NCBI GenBank assembly: GCA_002343455.1
Contig: DDSR01000103.1
Span: 8,088 to 18,988 of the forward strand
DNA: 10,901 bases
From: Deltaproteobacteria bacterium UBA2385
GTDB lineage: Bacteria > Myxococcota_A > UBA796 > UBA2385
Reading direction: 5' to 3'
The notes beneath the pieces are model-generated. The model saw only the letters and a list, made by a program, of their open reading frames with translations, was not told the origin of the DNA and searched no databases. How positions within the stretch are numbered: the stretch's first letter is position 1; each line of letters begins with the position of its first letter. Shown here in pieces: positions 1 to 6,403 of the stretch. The position numbers and the translations under genes are program-made.

Positions 1-1
1 C

Positions 2-1801
2 CACGTCTTCATCGACCCCGACCCGGACACGGCCCGCTCCACGGCCGAGCTGCGCCGCCTCTTCGACGAGGTCAAGGGCTGGGAGAGCTTCGACACCTCG
101 ATCCTCAGCAAGGGGGGCGGCATCTTCAGCCGCCGCGCCAAGAGCATCAAGCTCTCGCCCGAAGCCCAGCGCATGCTGGGCTCCCTGCAGGAGGAGCTGC
201 ACGTCGACGCCGTGATCCGCCTGATCCTGCGCATGGACGTCGACCTGCTCTGGAACGGCGGCATCGGCACCTACGTCAAGGCCAGCCACGAGACCCACGC
301 CCAGGCCAAGGACCCGACCAACGACGAGCTGCGCATCAACGCCGACGAGCTGCGCTGCCGCATCGTCGGCGAGGGCGGCAACCTGGGCTTCAGCCCCGCC
401 GCCCGCATCGAGTACGCCCTGGGCGGCGGCCGGATCAACACCGACGCCATCGACAACTCCGGCGGCGTCGACATGTCCGATCACGAGGTCAACCTCAAGA
501 TCCTGCTGTCCATGCCCCTGGCCAGCGGCGCGATGGACATGGACCAGCGCAACACCCTGCTGGAGAGCCTGACCGAGGTGGTGGCCGAGCAGGTGCTGGC
601 CAACAGCGACACCCACGGGCGCCAGCTCTCCTTGGACCAGCTCCGGTCTACCCGCGATCCGCTCTTCTACTGGCCGACCATCCAGTGGGCCTCGGCCCGC
701 GGCGGCCGCAGCGCGGCCTCCTTGACCCTGCCCGGGCACGAGCTGCTCAAGCACCGGGCCGTCGCGCGCCAGGGCCTGACCCGGCCCGAGCTGGCCGTCC
801 TCCAGGCCCACGTCAAGATGCACGTCTTCAAGGACCTGATGAAGGAGGACCCGGCGCTGATCCCCGACTTCGACGGCCGGGTCCGGCGCTACTTCCCGGC
901 CGAGATCCAGTCGCAGCTGGGCGAGTGGATCGGCCAGCACATGCTCTACCGCCACATCGGCATGACCGTCGTGGCCAGCGAGGTCTGCGGCGACGCCGGC
1001 GCCGCCTTCTTCCCCAGCGTCATGGAGCTGACCGGCGCCTCCGCGGCCCAGACCGCCGCCGCCTGGATCCGCGCCATGGAGCTGGTGGACGGCGCCTCCC
1101 TGCGCGAGGAGCTCCGCACCGGGGCGCCGGGCGAGGAGGCGCGCTACCGCGGCTGGACGGCCCTGACCGAGGCGGTCCTGCCCCTGGTCGGCACCTGGCT
1201 GGCCCCCGGCGAGGCCCCCGCTGGCCCCGACGAGATCGCGGCCGCGCGCCGGGTCCTGGCCCGCCTGTCCGCCATCCGCGGCTCGGCCCACCTCGACCGG
1301 ATCGAGCATCGCAGCGCCTCCTTCCGCACCCTGGGCATCCCAGCGCCGCTCTGCAACCGGCTCGCCGTCCTGGGCGAGCTCAGCGTCGCGCGCGAGATCG
1401 CCCTGCTCAGCCTGGGCGAGGGCGCCTCGTCGGACCAGGCCTCGCTGGACAACGCCATCGTGCGCTACCTGGCGATCGGCGAGGCCAGCCGCCTGCTGCC
1501 CTCGATCCGGGCCCTGCTGGAGCGCCAGACCCAGGACCGCTGGGATCCGGTGGCCATGGGCATCCTGCGCAACCGCTACATCCTGCTGATGCGCCAGCTC
1601 TTTGCCCAGGTGCCGGTCGGCGACGACGTCAAGCTCGGCATCGACCGCCTCGCCCAGAACCTCTCCCGCGTCGGCACCGGCCCCCTGGCCAGCCTCCAGA
1701 ACGAGATGGACCTGATCCTGGGCGACGACCCGGGCCTCGCCACCCTGCTGGTGGCCGAGGAGCGGGTCCGGGCCTGGCTGGCGCGCAACCCGGCCGCCTG
1801 A
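2..1801 (+). CDS. NAD-specific glutamate dehydrogenase, large (about 180 kDa) class, C-terminal part
   Basis: Oxidatively deaminates L-glutamate to 2-oxoglutarate and ammonia with NAD+ in the cytoplasm. The reading frame is open from base 2, so the gene starts outside the window; 599 residues and the stop are present, about a third of the roughly 1600-residue family. The first residues read HVFIDPDPDTA and SKGGGIFSRRAKSI, followed by DLLWNGGIGTYVK, VGEGGNLGF and GGRINTDAIDNSGGVDMSDHE. These are conserved blocks from the end of the catalytic domain in this class (they differ from the short hexameric GDHs). The remaining 430 or so residues are the helical C-terminal region typical of the large enzyme. 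The stop lies six bases before the phosphatase start, so the two may share a transcript. No frameshift or odd codon use is visible. Family assignment is secure; a specific gene name is not. Confidence 0.95.
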   Translation, partial: HVFIDPDPDTARSTAELRRLFDEVKGWESFDTSILSKGGGIFSRRAKSIKLSPEAQRMLGSLQEELHVDAVIRLILRMDVDLLWNGGIGTYVKASHETHAQAKDPTNDELRINADELRCRIVGEGGNLGFSPAARIEYALGGGRINTDAIDNSGGVDMSDHEVNLKILLSMPLASGAMDMDQRNTLLESLTEVVAEQVLANSDTHGRQLSLDQLRSTRDPLFYWPTIQWASARGGRSAASLTLPGHELLKHRAVARQGLTRPELAVLQAHVKMHVFKDLMKEDPALIPDFDGRVRRYFPAEIQSQLGEWIGQHMLYRHIGMTVVASEVCGDAGAAFFPSVMELTGASAAQTAAAWIRAMELVDGASLREELRTGAPGEEARYRGWTALTEAVLPLVGTWLAPGEAPAGPDEIAAARRVLARLSAIRGSAHLDRIEHRSASFRTLGIPAPLCNRLAVLGELSVAREIALLSLGEGASSDQASLDNAIVRYLAIGEASRLLPSIRALLERQTQDRWDPVAMGILRNRYILLMRQLFAQVPVGDDVKLGIDRLAQNLSRVGTGPLASLQNEMDLILGDDPGLATLLVAEERVRAWLARNPAA

Positions 1802-1807
1802 GCCCGG

Positions 1808-2428
1808 ATGCGGCACTGGATCCTGCTCCGCCACGGCGAGAGCCAGGCCAACGCCGACGGGCGGCTGGCCGGGCAGCTCGATGTGCCCCTGACCGGGCGA
1901 GGCCGGGAGCAGGCGATCGAGGCCGGACGCGCGCTGGCCCGCTGGCCCCTGGCCCAGGCCTGGAGCAGCGATCTGCGCAGGGCGGAGGACACCGCCACCC
2001 TGCTGCTGGAGGAGTGGGCGAGGCTGCGGCAGGAGACCGCCCCGACCCTGCAGCGCGATCCCGCCCTGCGAGAGCGCAGCGTCGGGGACTGGGCCGAGGA
2101 GTCACGCGAGCGGCTGCGGGCCGACGGCCGGATGCCCTCCCTGACGAGCTGGTCCCTGGCTCCCCCCGGCGGCGAGAGCCAGGGACAGCTCGCGCATCGG
2201 GTGATCCCGGCCATGGCGGCGATCGAGGCGCAGTTCCCAGGCTTGGACGGTGCGATCCTGGTGGTCACCCATGGCGGTGTAATTCGAGTGATCCAAGGGC
2301 TGCTGGAGGGAATGGATCGAGAGGCCATCGGGTTCTTTGGGATCCACAATGGTGATCCCATCCACCTTCATCTGTCAGTGAACCGTTTTTCTTCGCTCTG
2401 CCGTGCACTGTTGCCGGAAACGTTGTAG
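1808..2428 (+). CDS. Histidine phosphatase family protein (phosphoglycerate-mutase-like)
   Basis: A 206-residue branch-1 histidine phosphatase. The LLRHGES motif gives Arg8 and the phospho-accepting His9. SSDLRRA gives Arg58, LRERSVGDW gives the likely acid Glu89, and VVTHGG gives the second histidine, His155. The catalytic set is complete. Substrate cannot be read from sequence: relatives include cofactor-dependent phosphoglycerate mutase, alpha-ribazole phosphatase (CobC) and broad phosphatases. The length and lack of mutase insertions favour a small-molecule phosphatase. The start is six bases after the dehydrogenase stop with no clear ribosome binding site, suggesting translational coupling. 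The last 50 codons or so (from about 2278) switch to codons rare elsewhere in the window (GTA, ATT, CGA, CAA, TTT, AAT, TCA, TTG) and the gene ends in TAG. This is an unexplained composition shift next to the leader that follows. Confidence 0.93.
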   Translation: MRHWILLRHGESQANADGRLAGQLDVPLTGRGREQAIEAGRALARWPLAQAWSSDLRRAEDTATLLLEEWARLRQETAPTLQRDPALRERSVGDWAEESRERLRADGRMPSLTSWSLAPPGGESQGQLAHRVIPAMAAIEAQFPGLDGAILVVTHGGVIRVIQGLLEGMDREAIGFFGIHNGDPIHLHLSVNRFSSLCRALLPETL

Positions 2429-2434
2429 ACTCGA

Positions 2435-2519
2435 CCTCAGGTAGAGCCTTGACAGGGCAACACCTGAGGGCGCCCGCCCTCGTGAGCAACCCCGCAGGCA
2501 TTCCGCCTGCACCTGGAGG
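2435..2519 (+). promoter_or_regulatory. Structured mRNA leader with mutually exclusive helices, possible translational switch
   Basis: This fills the 93-base gap between the phosphatase and the secreted-protein gene. Arm A (CCTCAGGT, 2435-2442) pairs perfectly with arm B (ACCTGAGG, 2462-2469). Inside that helix GCCT (2446-2449) can pair with GGGC (2455-2458) across a symmetric 3x3 internal loop. Arm A can instead pair with ACCTGGAGG (2511-2519), which contains the ribosome binding site, with one bulged G. Arm B overlaps a second hairpin, GAGGGC/GCCCTC (2466-2471 and 2476-2481, loop of four). A third hairpin, GCAGGC/GCCTGC (2494-2499 and 2505-2510, loop ATTCC), stands alone. A:B leaves the ribosome binding site free. 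A with the binding site, plus the second and third hairpins, makes a closed three-way junction that hides it. No family recognised. No convincing promoter was found; a TAGACT at 2426-2431 could be a -10 but would start the RNA inside arm A. Confidence 0.5.
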
Positions 2520-2521
2520 AA

Positions 2522-3016
2522 ATGATGAAGCGCATTCTCGCGACCCTGGCCCTGATGGCCCTCCCCATGACCGCCTCCGCCGGCGTGGGCTTCACCGCCC
2601 ACCAGGAGTCCAAGTACTCGGCCCGCGGCTTCTACTTCTCGCCGATGAACCTCCCCACCCTGGACATCACCAACGAGGGCCTGGTCATCCAGATCAACGC
2701 CCTTGACCTGCTGGAGGCCCTCAACAGCGAGCAGGTCCACCTCGGCGGCGCCGTCTACAAGACCGTCAAGAGCGGCGCCATCACCGACAGCTGGAAGGGC
2801 GTGCTCCAGCCCGGTGGAAACCTGGACATCGTCACCAACTTCGACTTCGACCCGATCAACCTCGCCCTGACCGGCCAGGCCCGCATGGGCATCCAGAAGG
2901 CCGACGCCTTCGGCTTCGGCGTCTACGTCGTTCCCGGTGTCGGTGTCGGCTACGTCGCCGACGAGCTGGAGATGATGGTCTCCGGCGGCATCCAGGTCGC
3001 GGCCTGGATGAAGTAG
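2522..3016 (+). CDS. Small secreted or outer-membrane-associated protein of unknown function
   Basis: 164 residues, function not recognised. Residues 1-20 form a clear Sec signal peptide: basic MMKR, hydrophobic core, and cleavage after ASA at 18-20. The mature part of about 144 residues has no cysteine and no predicted transmembrane helix. It is rich in short alternating hydrophobic and polar stretches (GLVIQINA, LDIVTNFDFD, FGFGVYVVPGVGVGYV), suggesting an all-beta domain. The C-terminus (AAWMK) lacks the terminal aromatic of classical outer-membrane barrels. Two adjacent ATGs (2522 and 2525) follow GGAGGA at 2515-2520. The second, five bases after GGAGG, has the better spacing and leaves MKRILATLAL as the N-terminus; the longer form is listed. 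Codons are strongly biased (AAC, ATC, CTC, CTG, AAG), consistent with high expression. It is a monocistronic unit with a structured leader before it and a strong terminator after it. Confidence 0.85.
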   Translation: MMKRILATLALMALPMTASAGVGFTAHQESKYSARGFYFSPMNLPTLDITNEGLVIQINALDLLEALNSEQVHLGGAVYKTVKSGAITDSWKGVLQPGGNLDIVTNFDFDPINLALTGQARMGIQKADAFGFGVYVVPGVGVGYVADELEMMVSGGIQVAAWMK

Positions 3017-3047
3017 TCCCAGCCCGCGCTTCTCGGCTGCGACACCG

Positions 3048-3086
3048 GCGGCCCGCGTCCCCCCCGACGCGGGCCGCTCTTCGTTT
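3048..3086 (+). terminator. Intrinsic terminator after the secreted-protein gene
   Basis: A perfect 12-bp G+C-rich stem, GCGGCCCGCGTC (3048-3059) with GACGCGGGCCGC (3066-3077), closes a six-C loop and is followed by the pyrimidine/T-containing tail TCTTCGTTT. It begins 31 bases after the stop codon. It isolates the secreted-protein transcript from Maf. Confidence 0.85.
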
Positions 3087-3095
3087 CGGGCGGGC

Positions 3096-3101
3096 TATAG
3101 C
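3096..3101 (+). promoter_or_regulatory. Putative -10 element for maf-yggS (leaderless start)
   Basis: TATAGC lies five bases before the Maf ATG, which would place transcription initiation at or next to the start codon. There is no ribosome binding site before that ATG and no recognisable -35; the upstream DNA is the terminator hairpin. The arrangement resembles TACCCT before the 8199 gene, including a shared AGCGGC just before ATG. Confidence 0.35.
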
Positions 3102-3106
3102 GGCGC

Positions 3107-3682
3107 ATGAACCTCCTCCTCGCCAGCGCCTCCCCCCGCCGAAAGCAGCTCCTCCTGGCCGCGGGGGTGTCGCTCAGCGGCATCCGGGCGCCGGCCATCG
3201 ACGAGAGCCCTCGCCCCGGCGAGCGCCCCCTGGCCTATGTGCGGCGCATGGCCCGCGAGAAGGCCCTGGCCATCCTCGCCGAGGAGCCCCTGCTGACGGC
3301 GGACACCGTCGTCCACCAGGCGGGCGTCATCTTCGACAAGCCCCGGGACCCCGAGCACGCCCGCCAGCTGCTGTCGGGACTCTCCGGCCGCTGGCACCAG
3401 GTCAGCACCGCCTGGGCCCTGCGCCAGCCCGGTGGCGACCCCCAGGTCCGCGTCTGCACCAGCCGGGTCCTCTTCCGCCACCTCAGCCCCGCCGAGGTCG
3501 AGGCCTACGTCCTGTTGGGCGAGGGCGCCGACAAGGCCGGCGGCTACGCGGTCCAGGGCCTGGGCGCCTCGCTGGTGGACCGCGTCTCCGGCAGCTACAC
3601 CAATGTGATCGGCCTGCCCCTGCCGCAGGTCCTCGAACACCTCGCCCTGGCGGGCATCCATCCCTCCGTAGAGCTGCCATGA
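3107..3682 (+). CDS. maf: Maf family nucleoside triphosphate pyrophosphatase, YhdE-like (dTTP/UTP type)
   Basis: 191 residues. Maf proteins hydrolyse non-canonical or excess nucleoside triphosphates to monophosphate and pyrophosphate in the cytoplasm, and have been linked to septum inhibition. The signature SASPRR sits at residues 7-12. LTADTVV holds the catalytic Asp66, KPRD follows at 78-81, and LSGRWHQVST at 92-101. The subfamily block DKAGGYAVQGLG (142-153) followed by GSYTNVIGLPL matches the YhdE (dTTP/UTP) type and not the YceF type, so those substrates are inferred. The start is set by the N-terminal beta strand MNLLLASASPRR; no ribosome binding site precedes it and a -10-like TATAGC lies five bases upstream. 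The stop overlaps the next start as ATGA, so it is translationally coupled to yggS. Confidence 0.95.
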   Translation: MNLLLASASPRRKQLLLAAGVSLSGIRAPAIDESPRPGERPLAYVRRMAREKALAILAEEPLLTADTVVHQAGVIFDKPRDPEHARQLLSGLSGRWHQVSTAWALRQPGGDPQVRVCTSRVLFRHLSPAEVEAYVLLGEGADKAGGYAVQGLGASLVDRVSGSYTNVIGLPLPQVLEHLALAGIHPSVELP

Positions 3683-4404
3683 GCCCTGATCCCGACACCG
3701 ACTCCATCGCCTCCCGGGTCGCCCTCGTCCAGGCCCGCATCGACGCGGCCTGCGCGGCCGCCGGGCGCCCCCGCAGCAGCGTCCGGCTGCTGGCCGCCAC
3801 CAAGACCCGCACCCCCGAGGAGATCGCCGAGTGCGTGCTCGCCGGGGTCGACCTGGTCGGCGAGAACCGGGCCCAGGAGCTGCGCGACAAGCACGAGGCG
3901 GTCGCCGCCGCCATGCCCGCGGGCCACCCCGCCCCCGAGTGGCACTTCATCGGGGCCTTGCAGCGCAACAAGGTCAAGTATGTCGTGGGCCGCGCCGTCC
4001 TGGTCCACGCCGTCGACTCCCTGAAGCTGGGCGAGGAGCTCTCCGCCCGGGCGCTGGAGCTGGGCGAGCCGATCGGCGTGCTGGTCGAGGTCAACACCGG
4101 CGGCGAGCAGAGCAAGGCCGGGGTGCCGCCCGAACAGGCGCTCGACCTCGCCCGCGCCCTGCAGGCCCTGCCCGGGCTGCGCCTGCGCGGGCTGATGACC
4201 ATCCCCCCCGACGTGCCCGAGCCTCGCCCCTACTTCCAGCGCCTCGCCGAGTTGGCCGCGCAGGGTCGGGACCAGGGCCTGCCCCTGGACGAGCTCTCGA
4301 TGGGAATGAGCGGAGACCTCGAGGCCGCCATCGACAGCGGCGCGACCATCATCCGGGTCGGGACCGCCCTCTTCGGACCCCGCAGGGCGCGTCCGGCCCC
4401 TTGA
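3679..4404 (+). CDS. yggS: YggS/PLPBP family pyridoxal-phosphate-binding protein
   Basis: 241 residues, a full-length member of the single-domain alanine-racemase-fold family. It binds PLP without a known catalytic reaction and keeps vitamin B6 and 2-oxo-acid pools balanced. The PLP lysine is Lys42 in LLAATKTR. Other family blocks in order are GENRAQEL (61-68), WHFIGALQRNK (88-98), VLVEVNTGGEQSKAG (134-148), LSMGMSGDLEAAI (206-218) and the phosphate-binding RVGTALFG (226-233). The gene begins inside the Maf stop (ATGA, four-base overlap). In many bacteria yggS sits with cell-division or proC-like genes; here the only partner is maf. The C-terminus RRARPAP is short and basic. No unusual composition. 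Confidence 0.95.
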   Translation: MSPDPDTDSIASRVALVQARIDAACAAAGRPRSSVRLLAATKTRTPEEIAECVLAGVDLVGENRAQELRDKHEAVAAAMPAGHPAPEWHFIGALQRNKVKYVVGRAVLVHAVDSLKLGEELSARALELGEPIGVLVEVNTGGEQSKAGVPPEQALDLARALQALPGLRLRGLMTIPPDVPEPRPYFQRLAELAAQGRDQGLPLDELSMGMSGDLEAAIDSGATIIRVGTALFGPRRARPAP

Positions 4405-4430
4405 CGGGGTTTCGTCGGTGATTCGATTCC
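4401..4430 (+). promoter_or_regulatory. Weak candidate promoter for the hsp20 pair
   Basis: TTGACG (4401-4406) matches five of six bases of a sigma-70 -35 and overlaps the yggS stop codon. The AT-richer stretch GATTCGATTC about 15-18 bases downstream could hold a poor -10. I see no CIRCE inverted repeat and no convincing sigma-32 sequence in the 92-base gap 4405-4496, which otherwise holds only the ribosome binding site GGAGG at 4487-4491. Confidence 0.25.
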
Positions 4431-4496
4431 GTGCGTCCACGACGGCTGCGGCGGTGAACACACCTGCCCGGCCCCCATCACACCACGGAGGCACCC

Positions 4497-4910
4497 ATGT
4501 TCCTGAACCTGGCACCCCTGCGTCGCGACCCTGTGCTCGCGGCCTTTGATCAGCTCCTCGCCGACACCACCCGCCGGGCCCCCTCGACCGCGGTCCGTGT
4601 CAACGGCTACCAGACCGACGAGGCCTACATCCTCGTCCTGGAGACCCCCGGCCTCAGCTTCGATCAGATCGAGGTCAAGGTCGAGAACGGTGGGCTCAGC
4701 GTCCTCGGTCGGGGCCAGGCGCCCTCGCAGGGCGAGCAGCGCCTCGTCCACCGCGAGCTGCCGCACTCCCCCGACTTCAGCCGCCGCTTCAGCTTCGGCG
4801 ACGACGCCGACCTGGAGCAGGCCAGCGCCGAGCTCAAGGACGGCCTGCTCAGCATCCGCATCCCTCGTCGGCAGCCCGGTGCGCGTCGTATCGCCATCGT
4901 GGCCGCCTGA
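4497..4910 (+). CDS. Hsp20/alpha-crystallin family small heat-shock protein (first of two)
   Basis: 137 residues. An ATP-independent holdase chaperone of the cytoplasm that binds unfolding proteins. It has an N-terminal arm (1-35) and an alpha-crystallin domain (about 36-123). The domain contains TPGLSFDQIEVKVENGGLSV and the hallmark A-x-L-x-x-G-L-L segment AELKDGLL (111-118), followed by IPRR. A C-terminal I-x-I anchor is present (IAI, 132-134), the element that docks into neighbouring subunits. The start is set by GGAGG five bases upstream. It is followed after 25 bases by a second, divergent Hsp20 gene, so the two may form mixed oligomers; that is inference. Confidence 0.95.
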   Translation: MFLNLAPLRRDPVLAAFDQLLADTTRRAPSTAVRVNGYQTDEAYILVLETPGLSFDQIEVKVENGGLSVLGRGQAPSQGEQRLVHRELPHSPDFSRRFSFGDDADLEQASAELKDGLLSIRIPRRQPGARRIAIVAA

Positions 4911-4935
4911 ACCTCTCACCAGGACGGAGACCCCC

Positions 4936-5301
4936 ATGAACCCGAAGCAGACGATCCGACCCACCCAGCTCCCCGTCGACCTCTACGAAGGCGACGACCA
5001 GATCACCGTCCTCGCCCGCCTGCCCGGCGTGCGACCCGAGGACCTGGAGGTGCGCCTGGAGGGTGACCAGCTGACCGTGTCGGCCACCCGCCACGAGCCC
5101 GTGCCCGCCGGAGAGGGGGACCACCAGGCCCGCGCCCTCTTCCGCGAGCTGGGAGAGGCTCACTTCAGCCGACAGATCCGACTGCGCAGCCCGATCGACG
5201 CCGACGGGATCGAGGCCCGCCTGGAGCTCGGCTTGCTGCAGCTCCGCCTGCCCAAGGCCGCGGCCGCCCGGCCCCGTGTGATCGAGGTCCGCGCCGGCTG
5301 A
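4936..5301 (+). CDS. Hsp20/alpha-crystallin family small heat-shock protein (second, short arm)
   Basis: 121 residues. The alpha-crystallin domain spans about residues 13-107, with ITVLARLPGVRPEDLEVRLEGDQLTV near its start. A degenerate hallmark reads ARLELGLLQLRLPKA (94-108), where Leu98 replaces the usual Asp/Asn before Gly. A C-terminal I-x-V anchor, IEV, lies at 116-118. The N-terminal arm is only about 12 residues, much shorter than in the first copy. The start ATG at 4936 is set by GGAG (4926-4929). The frame is open upstream into the first gene, but that part is out-of-frame shadow without Hsp20 features. The two copies are clearly diverged paralogues, not a recent duplication. The stop is one base from the stop of the convergent lipoprotein gene. 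Confidence 0.93.
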   Translation: MNPKQTIRPTQLPVDLYEGDDQITVLARLPGVRPEDLEVRLEGDQLTVSATRHEPVPAGEGDHQARALFRELGEAHFSRQIRLRSPIDADGIEARLELGLLQLRLPKAAAARPRVIEVRAG

Positions 5302-5315
5302 CTCAGTCTGCGCGG
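5289..5315. terminator. Palindromic hairpin spanning two convergent stop codons
   Basis: CCGCGC (5289-5294) pairs with GCGCGG (5310-5315), enclosing GAC/GTC (5300-5302 and 5306-5308). Both stop codons (5299-5301 plus, 5303-5305 minus) lie inside it. There is no T tract on either side, so intrinsic termination is uncertain; the structure could act as a shared 3' stability or collision element. Confidence 0.3.
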
Positions 5316-6403
5316 ATGACCTCGGCGACGGCCTCCCAGTCGCTGAAGCCCACGTTCACGGCGTGGATGCGCAGATCGGGCCCGACCACCACCCAGGTCG
5401 GGTACCCGAAGCTCTCGCCGGTCGCCTCTTCGGCGAAGTCGGGGAAGAGGGCGTAGGCGAAGCCGAGGTCCTTCAGCACCGGCCCCGAGGGTTCGTAGTC
5501 CTCGACCCAGGAGGCGTAGACCTCGGGGTCGGGCTCGTCGAAGGGCGCCGCCAGGCCCGCGCCCAGCAGGTTGACGACCATCACCTCGACCCCCTCGCCG
5601 GCCATCTGTTCGACGAAGGCCTCGGCCGAGGCGGCCATGCTGCGGCAGGGGCCACAGTCCGGCTGGGCGGTGTCCAGCACCAGCCAGCGCCCGTACAGAT
5701 CCCACAGCGCCAGCCTCTCCGAGCACTGGTCCACCAGGCGCACATTGGGGAAGACCGACCCGATGCGCAGATCGTAGTCCAGCTCCAGGTCGCCCGGATC
5801 GGCCTGGGACCAGCCGCAGGCGTAGGGCTCGGTCCGCGCGGGCCAGGGATCGGGCAGCAGCAGCTGGGTGTCGAGCCACCAGGCCATCATGCCCTCGGCC
5901 TTCAGGGTCATGATCCCGCCCGCGGCCAGCTCGTACTCGCTCTCCCAGGCCAGGCCGGCCCCCTCGGGAGAGGCCAGCTCCATGGTCGTCAAGGCGCTCA
6001 GGGCCCGGGTGTTCCCGCTGCTGCGGAAGAACTCTCCCTGCTCGGAGATGCCCCAGGCCTCGCCCCGCACCTCGGTGCTGTCGGGCTCGAGCTGCTGGTG
6101 GCAGTCCAGGCCGTCCAGCATGGTCGCCTCGCCCGGGAAGATGTGGCTGCACTCGGGGCAGAGGTAGTCCCGGTCCAGGGCCTGCTGCCCCTGCCAGGCG
6201 CGGGCGTAGCTGCAGTCGAAGTAGCCGGCGGCCTCGGCCTCGGCGTCGAACTCCAGGGTCCAGCGGATCTCGCCCTCGGCCCGAAAGCCGGGGATGCTTC
6301 CCTCTTCGGTCGGCGTATCGGTGGTGCTTCCACCGTCGCCGCCCGTGTCGACCTCCTTCGGGGAGTCGGGATCGCAGGCCAGGAGGAGGAGGAGCAGAGT
6401 CAT
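5303..6403 (-). CDS. Thioredoxin-fold (redoxin) lipoprotein
   Basis: 366 residues. The start MTLLLLLLAC is a very short lipoprotein signal with the lipidated cysteine at position 10; an in-frame stop upstream and no other start codon fix this start. Asp11 follows the cysteine, which in E. coli favours inner-membrane retention. A Gly/Ser/Thr/Asp-rich linker covers 11-36. Residues about 45-210 form an unrecognised domain with Cys64, Cys82-x-x-Cys85, Cys101 and Cys196, probably disulfide-linked in the periplasm. Residues about 215-366 are a TlpA/thioredoxin-like domain with the active site CGPC (250-253), preceded by WLVLDTAQPD, and a likely cis-proline Pro335 in GYPTW. It probably reduces or isomerises disulfides of exported proteins; the partner is unknown. 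It is transcribed divergently from FTCD and convergently with hsp20. Confidence 0.85.
   Translation of the reverse strand: MTLLLLLLACDPDSPKEVDTGGDGGSTTDTPTEEGSIPGFRAEGEIRWTLEFDAEAEAAGYFDCSYARAWQGQQALDRDYLCPECSHIFPGEATMLDGLDCHQQLEPDSTEVRGEAWGISEQGEFFRSSGNTRALSALTTMELASPEGAGLAWESEYELAAGGIMTLKAEGMMAWWLDTQLLLPDPWPARTEPYACGWSQADPGDLELDYDLRIGSVFPNVRLVDQCSERLALWDLYGRWLVLDTAQPDCGPCRSMAASAEAFVEQMAGEGVEVMVVNLLGAGLAAPFDEPDPEVYASWVEDYEPSGPVLKDLGFAYALFPDFAEEATGESFGYPTWVVVGPDLRIHAVNVGFSDWEAVAEVIRAD

Noticed and set aside
685..2355. 556-residue open frame on the plus strand
   Set aside because: Arg/Pro/Gly-rich, overlaps the dehydrogenase and phosphatase in another frame, whose family motifs are unambiguous.
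2449..2454. TTGACA as a promoter -35
   Set aside because: No -10-like hexamer occurs 15-19 bases downstream; the hexamer lies in the loop of the leader helix.
2435..2469. Terminator for the phosphatase gene
   Set aside because: The helix has no T tract after it and is better explained as part of the downstream leader.
2446..2475. Possible cyclic-di-GMP-I (GEMM) riboswitch, suggested by ACAGGGCAA
   Set aside because: The second conserved block (GACGCAAAGC) and the GNRA/receptor layout are absent, and the hairpins fall in the wrong places.
4397..4412. CCCC/GGGG hairpin followed by TTT as a yggS terminator
   Set aside because: Only a 4-bp stem across the stop codon; too short to support.
4546..4935. 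Extension of the second Hsp20 upstream to 4546
   Set aside because: The translation there is Ser/Arg/Pro-rich frame shadow of the first Hsp20; the ATG at 4936 has a ribosome binding site and begins the recognisable protein.
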